Position numbers and translations under genes: made by a program
From: Lewinellaceae bacterium
GTDB taxonomy: Bacteria; Bacteroidota; Bacteroidia; Chitinophagales; Saprospiraceae
Direction: 5' to 3'
DNA length: 30,623 nucleotides
Assembly: GCA_016708875.1 (NCBI GenBank)
Contig: JADJFA010000017.1
Span: forward strand, 1-30,623
In this document: piece after piece, positions 18,803-27,469 of the stretch
How the letters are laid out: every line of letters starts with the position of its first letter
Numbering within the stretch: the stretch's first letter is position 1
The notes under the pieces: generated by a model
The model's input: the letters and a program-made list of their open reading frames with translations, nothing else
What the model was told of the DNA's origin: nothing
Database searches by the model: none

Positions 18803-20466
18803 GCGTTTAAATTATCCCCGGTCTCTTGAAAAATAGCGGTGTACTTGACCAGTTCACGTTCGGAAAGGAAAGAAGTAGCCTTCGACAGCCTTGTTTGTTC
18901 TTGCGTGAACAACTCGTCCAGCAAAGTCTCCGATTCAGAAAACCTGTTTTGATGTTCATACAAAATTGCCAGGTTATGCAAGGTAATTGTATAGTTAGGA
19001 GATTCAATACAGAGCTCTTTTTTCGAGAGGGCTCGGGCTTCGAGGTAGAGTGGTTCGGCTTTCTCATAATTGCCCATGTCTAAGTACAAATTTGCCAGGT
19101 TATTCAGGGTATACACATAGTCGGGATGATACTTATTGATGGATTTTTCCCAGATGGCTTTAGCTTCGAGGTAGAGTGTTTCGGCTTTTTTGAAATTGTC
19201 CATTTCAAAATACATCTGTCCCAAGTTGTTTAAACACCCCAGATAGTCAGGATGCTCCATACTGATGGTTTTTTCCCAGATGGCTTTGGCTTCGAGGTAG
19301 AGTGGTTCGGCTTTCTCATAATTGCCCATTTTTTGGTACAAATACGCTAAGTTGTTCAGCCCTCCCGCATATTGAGGATGTTCTTCATCGAGGGTTTTGC
19401 CCAAAATATCTATGCACTCAAGGCGGAGTGTTTCGGCTTTTTCGAAATTGCCCATACCAAAGTATAAATTAGCCAAGTTGTTTAAACTCCCCGCATAGTC
19501 AGGATGCTCTATTCCCAAGACTTTCTTTCGGATAACAATGGCTTCGAGATGAAGTGGTTCGGCTTTTTCGAAATTGCCCATTTCAAAGTATAAATTCGCC
19601 AGGTTGCTCAAACTCCCCGCATAATGAGGATCCTCCAAACCGAATACTTTTCCCCAGATGGCAATGACTTCGAGGTAAAGCCGTTCGGCTTTTTCGAAAT
19701 TGCCCATACCATTGTACAAATTTGCAAGGTTATTTAAGCTCCCCGCAAATTGAGGGTGCTCCTTGCCCAGGGTTTTGCCCCAAATGGCTGAGACTTCAAG
19801 ACATATTGGCTCGGCTTTTTCGTAGTTACCTATGTTCAAGTACAAAAGCGCCAGATTGTTTAGGCTTGCCGAATAGTCTGGATGCCCCTTACCATTGGCT
19901 TTTTCTTGGATGGATAGTGCTTCGAGACTTTGAGATTCGGATTCGGGGTAATTACCCATGTCCAAGTACAAATACGCCAGATTGTTTAGGCTTGCTAAAT
20001 AGTCCGGATGCTCCTTGCCAAGAATTTTTTCCCGAATGGCTTTGGATTCGAGATGAAGTGATTCGGCTTTTTCGTAGGAGCCCATTTTTTGGTACAAATT
20101 CGCCAGATTGTTAAGGCTCCACGCATAGTCAGGATGCTCTTTGCCCAAGACTTTTTCCCGAATGGCTTTGGATTCAAGGTACCATTTTTCTGCTTCCAGA
20201 AAGTCACCTTTGAAATGCATGATTCTTCCGTGGTTGAAACAAACGTTTCCATACGCCGCTGACTCCCGCCCTATCTCTTCAAGGGCGAGTTTATCGGCAG
20301 CGGCATTTATTTCGAGGGCTTTTTCAAAATCACCCTGACCAGTGAACGTATGGGAAACTTGGTTGAGGCTGTCCACCTGTCTCACTACTGATAAGGAGTC
20401 CGCATCTTGGGCGAGTACAATAAAGGAAAGCAGCAAAAAAACGGGTAGGAGCAAAATGGTTTTCAT
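18763..20466 (-). CDS. TPR part of TPR-CHAT protein 1 (567 codons, uninterrupted)
   Basis: The longest clean frame of the window. The start at 20466 gives a signal peptide (MKTILLLPVFLLLSFIVLAQ), so export to the periplasm or surface is likely. After a degenerate first unit, residues about 106-525 hold ten tandem 42-residue kinesin-light-chain-type TPRs, consensus LGKEHPDYAGSLNNLANLY followed by MGNYEKAEPLYLEAKAIWEK. Nine are near-perfect. Such arrays form superhelical scaffolds that bind proteins. The frame stops at 18763, and the matching CHAT half continues in another frame overlapping the end by about 40 bp. I think one TPR-CHAT protein was intended. The 126-bp DNA units are alike enough to recombine or collapse in assembly. 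Confidence 0.9.
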   Translation of the reverse strand: MKTILLLPVFLLLSFIVLAQDADSLSVVRQVDSLNQVSHTFTGQGDFEKALEINAAADKLALEEIGRESAAYGNVCFNHGRIMHFKGDFLEAEKWYLESKAIREKVLGKEHPDYAWSLNNLANLYQKMGSYEKAESLHLESKAIREKILGKEHPDYLASLNNLAYLYLDMGNYPESESQSLEALSIQEKANGKGHPDYSASLNNLALLYLNIGNYEKAEPICLEVSAIWGKTLGKEHPQFAGSLNNLANLYNGMGNFEKAERLYLEVIAIWGKVFGLEDPHYAGSLSNLANLYFEMGNFEKAEPLHLEAIVIRKKVLGIEHPDYAGSLNNLANLYFGMGNFEKAETLRLECIDILGKTLDEEHPQYAGGLNNLAYLYQKMGNYEKAEPLYLEAKAIWEKTISMEHPDYLGCLNNLGQMYFEMDNFKKAETLYLEAKAIWEKSINKYHPDYVYTLNNLANLYLDMGNYEKAEPLYLEARALSKKELCIESPNYTITLHNLAILYEHQNRFSESETLLDELFTQEQTRLSKATSFLSERELVKYTAIFQETGDNLNACILARLQGKTNL

Positions 20467-20530
20467 AACGCGACGGGTTAAAAGGTGAGGAATTGTCGAA
20501 GCGTGTAGGGGATTAGAAGCACCTAAGGTA
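20467..20530 (-). promoter_or_regulatory. Leader of TPR-CHAT gene 1 with -7-like box
   Basis: Reading the minus strand, TACCTTAG (20523-20530) resembles the Bacteroidota -7 box TAnnTTTG and lies 57 bp before the ATG. It is followed by a stretch kept in all four CHAT genes: TAATCC, CGCTTCGA, TTCCTCACC and GTCGCGTTATG. No good -33 box is seen for this copy. Confidence 0.45.
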
Positions 20531-20550
20531 GGTATGATTGGCTATTTTTA

Positions 20551-20587
20551 TTAATCGGGGTGCGACTCCAAGTCGCACCCCGATTAA
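20551..20587. repeat. Perfect 17-bp-stem palindrome between CHAT genes
   Basis: TTAATCGGGGTGCGACT (20551-20567) and its exact complement (20571-20587) flank a CCA loop. It lies 5 bp past the stop of TPR-CHAT gene 2 on the minus strand and before the promoter region of gene 1. It may stop transcription of gene 2, or be a dispersed intergenic palindrome. No other copy is in the window. Confidence 0.88.
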
Positions 20588-20591
20588 AACA

Positions 20592-22207
20592 TCACTCCAC
20601 CAACACAAACCCCGCCCACTGATAAGGATCCAGCCCAGCGTCCCGCAGATCCTTCTGTGCTGCCCGGAATGCCTCCGGGATCGTCAGCTTATCCTCCAGC
20701 CACTTCTTATAAAATGTGGTCATCAAGAGTGAGGTCTGCTTATCGGGCACCTGCCAGAGGCTCATAATCAGGTACTTGGCTCCAGCTATTTTGAAAGCCC
20801 GCTGCAGGCCGTATACGCCTTCATTGCCCTGGATATCACCCAGGCCCGTTTCGCAGGCGGAGAGGACGACGAGTTCGGTATTGGAGAGGTTCATCTGGCT
20901 GATCTCGTAGGCGGTCAGGATGCCGTCTTCCATGCCGGGTTTGAGGGGTTTGCCGGTTTTCCAGGCGTGGTTGGCTCCGGCAAGGAGGAGTCCGGAGCGG
21001 ATCATGGGGTGCTCGGAGATTTTGAAGACGGGTTCGTTCAGCGTCGGAAGGGTTTTAAACCCTTCCGACGTTTTTGGGTCGGGGAAGAAGAAACCGTGGG
21101 TGGCGATGTGGAGGATGCGAGGAGATGATTTTCCTCCGGCGCCAATGGTTTTGAAAGATTCTTCGGTGGCGGTGTACCCGCGGCGGGTTTGGGTTGGCAT
21201 TCCGGCTGTTTTCAGGATGCGTTCAAGGTTACCTACTTCGCGGTCAGTAAACGGTAGGCTGCCCCAAGCGCCGACGCGCAGCGTAGAGTCGGTGTAGGAA
21301 AAATTGAGTTCCCCCCGGGAAGCGATGGAAACGGAGTCGCTTGAGGCAATGGATTTTGCCATGGCAGTGCTATCTGCATCGTATTGAATGCCACCAAAAA
21401 GAATGGCATCATTGGTGCTTGAATTGACCTGATTAAGAACGACCAATTGGCCCGCCTTCGTACCTACGGCGAGTGAACGGTACTGCCGACTTCGACCAAT
21501 TGGTAGCGGTCGCCCAATACGGAGTCTATGCCTATGGGGATGGCAGCGAGGTTGAGGTGGTGGAGCAGGCCGGAGGGAGAGAAATAGATGGTTTTCACGC
21601 CGACCAACTCTTTATGGAGCGGTTTCCAGAGCAAGTCGTAGAGCGTTATTTGTCCCGAGGATTCAGAAAGGGGTTTGATGCCACGTTCGACGAGGGTGTA
21701 CAGGCCGTTTACATAATCGGCCTTGCGTGCTCCATGTGTTTGGAGGAGCGAGTCCAAGGATTTTTCTTCAAAGAGGGGGGTAAAATGGGGCTGGGCATCT
21801 CCTGGTCGCAATACGAGCGCCGCGTACATAATGTTGTTGGTGCTCTTGGGATTGTAATAGCGATAATGGACAAATTCGACAGAGGCTTCGCCGGGTTTTA
21901 GCGCAGATTGTACCTCCTGCCATTTTATCTGGCGCAGGGCATCGCCATAACCTGCAACGGTGCGAACCAGTTCTTTTTCAAGGTTGTTGGCTTTTTCTTC
22001 GAGCGTTGCGATGTTGGCACTGTCGCGCTCGGCGATAGGGTTGGCGTATTCAGTAGCAAGTCTGCGGTTATAAGATTTGAAAAGTTTGTATTTCTCAGCG
22101 TTTATCGGGTCGGCTATTGCAAGTTTACCGATCTGTGAAACGGTATTTAATAAAAATCCTTTGTAAAAAGTGTATTGTCATAGTAGGAGTCAGCAAATGT
22201 TTGTTGC
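20592..22207 (-). CDS. CHAT-domain protease part of TPR-CHAT protein 2
   Basis: C-terminal half of the gene that begins at 23741. It runs in pieces from the pre-CHAT helices (DNTLFYKGFLL, RRLATEYANPIAERD, EVQSALKPGEASVEFVHYRY) through YFSPSGLLHHLNLAAIPIGI to a clean 284-codon frame (20592-21446) that holds the whole catalytic part. Within that frame, histidine 117 lies in RILHIATHGFFFPD and cysteine 198 in VVLSACETGLGDIQGNEGVY; it ends WAGFVLVE. This is the best-preserved CHAT catalytic unit in the window. Frame breaks lie near 21479 (one base missing compared with CHAT 1) and near 22205 at the TPR border. The palindrome at 21042 is read in frame. Confidence 0.87.
21042..21070. repeat. CGTCGGAAGGGTTT palindrome in CHAT 2
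   Basis: A perfect 29-nt palindrome with one centre base, identical to the core of the copy in CHAT 1 and at the same codons (TSEGFKTLPT). Confidence 0.88.
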
Positions 22208-23741
22208 ATTTTAGGGAAGGAAAGCACTTGTCCAACGCTTCACCGAACTGCTCAATGAAAGCGGATAGTTCTTTTTCTGAAAGGTGTCCAGACGCTTTGA
22301 CTAACATTTTTTTATGCGTTTCAATGGCTTCTGACATATAAAACTGGGCTGTATCTAATTTACCTAAAGCCCAATATAAACCTGCCAAATTATTCAACCC
22401 TTCCAGACAATCGAGATGCTTGCCACCCAAAGTTTTCTTCAAGATATCCATGGCTTGGAGCAAAAACGGTTCGGATTTCTCGTATTGGCCCGAGTAAAAG
22501 TAGGCCATCCCAAGGTTGTTGACATTCATAGCATAGTGAGGATGCTCCTTGCCTAACAATTTTTCAAGGATTTCTATAACTTCAAGGGAAATTCTTTCTG
22601 ATTTTTCAAAGGACCCCATAGCATCGTATAGTATTGCCAGGTTCCCCAAGTTTGTCGCATAATCAATATGCGCTTTACCCAAAGTTTTTTCGCGGATTGC
22701 TATTGCTTCCAGGTAAAGCGGCTCAGATTTAGCATAATTTCCCATAACATAGTACAAAATTGCCAAATTGTTAAGGCTTGCTGCATATTCTGGATGTTCG
22801 TGCCCCAATGTTTTTTCCCGGATTGCTTTTGCTTCGAGGTAAAGTTTTTCGGCTTTTTCATAATTTCCCATACTGTAATATAACATTCCCAAATTGCTTA
22901 TCATACTGGCATATTGAGTTGTCTTCTCCATTAAATTTCTTTCTACCACCGCTATGGCTTCAAGAAACAATAGTTCTGCGTTGGCATATTTGCCCATATC
23001 ATAGTCTAATAGCCCAATGTTGTTCAAAAGGTCAGCATAGTTTAAACTTTCTTTGCCTTGCAAAATCTCTGCTATAGCTTTTGCCTCAAGGAAATACTGT
23101 TCAGATTTTTCATATTGTCCCATTAGGCGATACAAATATCCCAAGTTATTCAAATTTCCAGCATAGTCGGGATGCTCCTTGCCCAGTACCTTTTCCCTTA
23201 TAGCCCTGCCTTCTAAAAATACTGCTCGGCTGCTTCAAAATTGCTTCTAGCCATATTAACAGCCGCCAATCCATTCAGGCACTCTGCATAATCGGGCTGC
23301 TCTTGCCTACTGTTTCTTGCAGAATAGTTTTGGATTCAATGTAGGTCATCTCTGCCCTGTCATAATCGCCTGAATAGTAGTAAAAAACCAAGTTTTTTAG
23401 GCATTTTAAATAGTCTGGATGGTTTTTTTCCAAGCAACTTTTCTCGAATGGATTTTGCTTCCAAATACCATTTTTCCGATTTGCGTAATCCCGCATAAAA
23501 TGAAGCACCCTGCCACGGTTGAAGCAGCAGCTCCCATACGCCGCTGACTCCCGCCCAATTTTTTCTAGAGCGAGTTTTTCGGCCGCGGCATTGATTTCGA
23601 GGGCTTTGTCGAAATCACCCTGACCGGTGAACGCACGGGAAACCTGGATGAGGCTATCCACCTGTTTTATCCGGTGGAGTCCGCATTTGTGTACATAAAA
23701 TAGGAAGGAGGAAAAACGGGTACAACAAAATGGTTTTTCAT
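22125..23741 (-). CDS. TPR part of TPR-CHAT protein 2
   Basis: The start at 23741 is placed by the leader shared with the other CHAT genes; the first codons are frameshifted relative to the MKTILLLPVF signal of copy 1. Then comes QVDSLIQVSRAFTGQGDFDK and a first degenerate unit. From 23153 to about 22250 a clean frame holds seven 42-residue TPRs (for example LGHEHPEYAASLNNLAILYY). These are more varied than in copy 1: the loops have KESLNYADLL, KTTQYASMIS and KHLDCLEGLN instead of KEHPDYAGSL. It ends HLSEKELSAFIEQFGEALDK before the frame change into the CHAT half. Frame breaks lie near 23690, 23420-23480, 23290 and 23215. Function as for the other TPR halves: a likely binding or sensing scaffold. 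Confidence 0.83.
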
Positions 23742-23812
23742 AACGCGACAAGTTAATAAGGTGAAGAAATATCGAAGCGTGTCGCAAGTGAGGATTAAGA
23801 AAATCGAAGGTA
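23742..23812 (-). promoter_or_regulatory. Leader of TPR-CHAT gene 2 with -7-like box
   Basis: The minus strand shows TACCTTCG (23805-23812), close to TAnnTTTG, 64 bp before the ATG. Next come TAATCC, CGCTTCGATATTTCTTCACC and GTCGCGTTATG, as in gene 1. No convincing -33 box is seen. Confidence 0.42.
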
Positions 23813-23829
23813 AGGAGATTGACTACAAT

Positions 23830-23878
23830 TCACTCCACCAGCACAAACCCCGTTTACCCGCTATAGCGCGCAGGAAGC
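23830..23878. repeat. Duplicated CHAT C-terminal end plus half palindrome
   Basis: After the stop of TPR-CHAT gene 3 (23879) the minus strand repeats the codons GFVLVE and a stop (23830-23850). Between the two copies lies about 27 bp that includes one arm of the TTTACCCGC-type palindrome (23853-23870). This is the same layout as at 17030-17108, but the right arm is lost. Confidence 0.65.
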
Positions 23879-26800
23879 CTACTCCACCAACACAAACCCC
23901 GCCCACTGATACGGGTCCAACCCCGCATCCCGCAACTCCTTCTGCGCGCCTGAAAAGCTCCGGATAGTCATGTTCGCTTCGAGCCACTTTATAAAAAGTA
24001 GTCATCAACAGCGAGGTCTGCTTGTCGGGCACCTGCCAAAGGCTCATTATCAGATACTTAGCCCGGCGATTTTGAAGGCGCGCTGGAGCCGCACACGCCT
24101 TCGTTGCCCTGAATGTCGCCCAGACCCGTTTCACAGGCTGAGAGGACGACGAGTCCGGTACTCGAGAGGTTCATCTGGCGATCCTCGTAGGCGGTGAGGA
24201 TACCGTCTTCCATGCCGGGTTTCAAAGGCGTCCCCGTTTTCCAGGCGTGGTTGGCGCCGGCGTTGAGGCCGGAGCGAATCTGGGGTGCTCGGAGATTTTG
24301 AAGACTGGTTCGTTCAACGTCGGAAGGGGTTTTAATCCCTTCTGACGTTTGAGGGTCGGGGGAAGAAGAAGCCGTGGGTTGCGATGTGCAGGATTCGTGG
24401 GGAAGGATGCCGCTGTAACCAATGGATTTGAAAGCTCTTCAGTGGCATTGTATGCAGCATACGTCTGAGCTGTTACGCCCCCTTGGAGCATTTTTTCCAC
24501 GCTGTTAACCCCTTTTCTGTAAATGGCAGATAATTCCATTGGCCGCTGCGCAAAGTGGAGTCGGCATAGAAAAATTTAATCCCCGGCTGACGATGGAGGA
24601 GGAGTCCGGTCGTATTGGAAGACCGAATGACCGTGGTATCGGCCTCGTAGCGAATGCCACCGAAAAGCAGTGCGTCGTTGGTGCTGGATTTGACCTGATT
24701 AGGAATAACCAATTGACGGGTACTGCCCAATTCGACCAATTGATAACGATCGCTCAGGACGGAATCTGGTTGTGATGGGAATGGCTGCCAGATTGAGGCG
24801 GTGAAGCAATCCAGAGGGCGCATAATAAATCGTATTTACACCGATCGTCTCTTTCGAGCGGCTGCCAGAGGATATTATAGAGCGTTTTTCGTGGCTTGTC
24901 TACAACTATAACACCTCGGTTTGCCAAGGAGTAGAGCTGTTTCACGCCAGGTTCGTTGCGGTCGGAGTTGCGTAGTAGCAGAGAGTCGTTGTTTTTCCTC
25001 AAAGAGGGGATGAAACGGGGCTGTTCCGCTCCTGGCAAAAGGAGCAGTGCAGCATACACGGTGTTGTCGGTGGTTTTCGGAAAATTCACCTTGAAATGCA
25101 CGAATTCGATGGCAGCATCGTTCGGTTTTAGGGCTGACCTTACTTCCTGCCATTTGACCTGCCGGATGACTTCGGTGTAACCTGCGACTGTTCGGGCGAG
25201 TTCTTTCAGCAGTATTGGCTTTTTCTGAAGTACTTCCACGTCTATCCACACGCGCTCGGCGATAGGCTTGGCATATTCTGAGGCAAGGCGGCGTCGATAA
25301 CCTTTGAGGCGGAGATGGATTTCTTCTGAATTGGGGTCAGCAGCGGCTAAAGTGGTTTAACTCTCAAAGCTGCCTGTAGTAAAAACCTTTAAAAAAGGGT
25401 ATTATCGTAGCCCAATGCTGTGGGCATCAGACCGACTTGAGTAGTTGGGCGGGCGGGGGTTTTCCCTCAAGGGTATTACTGCCAGATTGAAAGGTCTCTG
25501 CGTAATTGAATAACTCTTTCTCCGGAAAGGAATGTAACTGCCTTGCTGAGAGCATTTTGAGCTTTATCGCATGTCTCGACCTGTAGTTGCTGATTCCGGA
25601 AACTTTTTGCCTTTCATGGAATTCCGATAAATGATCTAGGTTTTGCAATATACAATGTATGCTCCGCAAATTTAACACTTTAGCATTTATTGATTGTGAT
25701 TCTAAAAAGAGATTTTCTGCCTTTTCGTATTGATTCGTAATAAAGTGCGGGCTTAATTTATCTTAAATTATTTGCATAGCGGATGTGCTTTTCCCAGTGT
25801 ATTCTCATATCTGATAGAACTTGAAAACTAAATTTGTTCTAATTTTGATATTGATCAATCTTATGAAATAGGAGGTTACAGATTATTCAAACAAATCAAG
25901 AATAAATGATATTCGTTTGTTCAAATTCTATTCCAAAAAATTTTCTGGGCCTCAAAAAAGACGTTCAGAATTTCCATAATTACCCACATCAAGAACAAGG
26001 TTGCCAGATTGACCAGGTTAGTTTGCATAAGTGAAACTTTCCTTCCAAGTGCCTTTTCATATATGTACTTGGATTCGAGATATAACTGCTCAGCTTTTTC
26101 AAATTGTCCCATACTATATATAAATTCGCAAGATTGCTTAAACTCGAAGCATAATGGGGTGATCCTTTTCACCGTTTTTCCAAGATCGTTGCTTCAAAGT
26201 AAAGTGGTTCGGCTTTTTTCATATTGACCCATGCTGGTGTATGAATCTTTTTTGCTTGATTTGCTCAGGCTTTGAGCATAAATATGGATGCTCTCTTGCG
26301 GTGTAATATTAATGGATTTTAGATACAAAACTTCTGCTTTTTCATATAAACCCATTTCAAAATACAGAATTGCGAGATTATTCAGACAATTATTTAAAAA
26401 AGGGATGATTTAGGTCATTCAATTTGTTTTCAAAAATCTCTTTGTTCCAAAAGAGCGCTTCTGGCTTTTCGTATTGACCCATTTCGAGTATATAAAAGTG
26501 CCAAATTGATCAGGTTTCCTTATTATTCGGGATTTTCTTTTGCCAAGCACCTTTCCTGAATTGAAATAGCCTCATTTAAGAGCGGTTCGGCCTTTTCGTA
26601 TTTGCTCATCTCCCAATACAAAATTGCCCAGACTATTCAGGCTAAGTGAGTATATTTATACTGATCTTGCCATACATCTTTTCATGGATATTATGGACTT
26701 CCAGGTATAGCGGTTCAGCCTTTTCATAGTTGCCCAGGTTCCGGTAAAAATTGCCAAATTATCTGCCAGCGTTTCTGCAAAATGGATGCTCCCTGTTTTT

Positions 26801-27369
26801 ATCAGAACCTCAAAACATCTTTGGCCTCAACGTAGAACATCTCTATTTTCTACTCCTACCCATTAAACTGTACAAATCCGCCAAAGTTGATAAGACTTCC
26901 CCATAGGTCTGGATGCCTTCTCCTAAATTTTTCCCGGATATTTTGGATTCGAGATAAAAGGGGATTCCTCGGCTCTCTCTATAGTCACTCATTATTACCA
27001 TAATATGTGCCAGAGAATTCAAACTCTGTGCGTAGTATATGTTCTTTGCCGATACCGGGCAGCTGGGCTCGGATTGTTTTGGATTCGAGAGACCACTTTT
27101 CGGCCCTGGTAGTCATTGTTTTAAATAGTTCAAATTGGACCTGGTTAAAACAGTAATTTCCACTTATCCGCCGACACTCTTCCCAATTTTTCCAACGCAT
27201 TTTTTCAGCGGCGGAAATAACTATGCTTTGTCGAATTCTGCCTCGAGCGTGCGAGAGGGATATCTGAATCAGGCTATCCACCTGGTCTGACGACTGCCAG
27301 AGAATCCGCATTTATGCTGGCTACAAAAATGAAAGGAGAAAAAGGGAGATTTTAAGCAACGGTTTTCAT
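23879..27369 (-). pseudogene. TPR-CHAT protein 3, heavily frameshifted
   Basis: A full-length TPR-CHAT gene by content (about 1160 codons), broken by more than 20 frame changes. The start at 27369 follows the common leader; QVDSLIQISLSHARGR corresponds to QVDSLIQVSRAFTGQG of copy 2. The TPR half (about 25400-27300) has the longest array of the four, seen in fragments such as FEKAEQLYLESKYIYEKALG. The pre-CHAT part reads KEEV-type linker, ALKPNDAAIEFVHFKVNFPK. Both catalytic motifs can be read, in different frames: ILHIATHGFFFP near 24380 and VVLSACETGLGD near 24140. Whether the TPR region 25740-26980 is real decay or poor sequence is unclear; its base composition is also more A/T-rich than copy 1. 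Confidence 0.75.
24318..24347. repeat. CGTCGGAAGGGTTT palindrome in CHAT 3, imperfect
   Basis: The same element as in CHAT 1 and 2 but with one extra G in the left arm and unpaired changes in the right arm (ATCCCTTCTGACG). The extra base would shift the reading frame. Confidence 0.78.
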
Positions 27370-27469
27370 AACACGACCAGGTTGTAAGTGACTAAATGTC
27401 GAAGCGCATCGCAGAGTTTGGAGGGGATTGCCCGAATCTAAGGTATATCTTTCATTCCACCAGTACAAA
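27370..27469 (-). promoter_or_regulatory. Promoter and leader of TPR-CHAT gene 3
   Basis: Best promoter candidate of the set. On the minus strand TTTG (27466-27469), 20 bp, then TACCTTAG (27438-27445), close to the Bacteroidota TTTG-N19/20-TAnnTTTG pattern. The TTTG lies within the last codons of TPR-CHAT gene 4 (GFVLVE). The conserved leader (AATCCCC, GCGCTTCGACATTTAGTCAC, GTCGTGTTATG) follows. Confidence 0.5.

Noticed and set aside
19722..20114. A 130-codon plus-strand open frame with repeats
   Set aside because: It is the antisense shadow of the 126-bp TPR repeats; the minus-strand frame is uninterrupted for 567 codons and has clear TPRs.
18763..20466. A CRISPR-like array, from the regular spacing of similar DNA units
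   Set aside because: The 126-bp units are coding TPRs in one frame with no short repeat/unique spacer layout.
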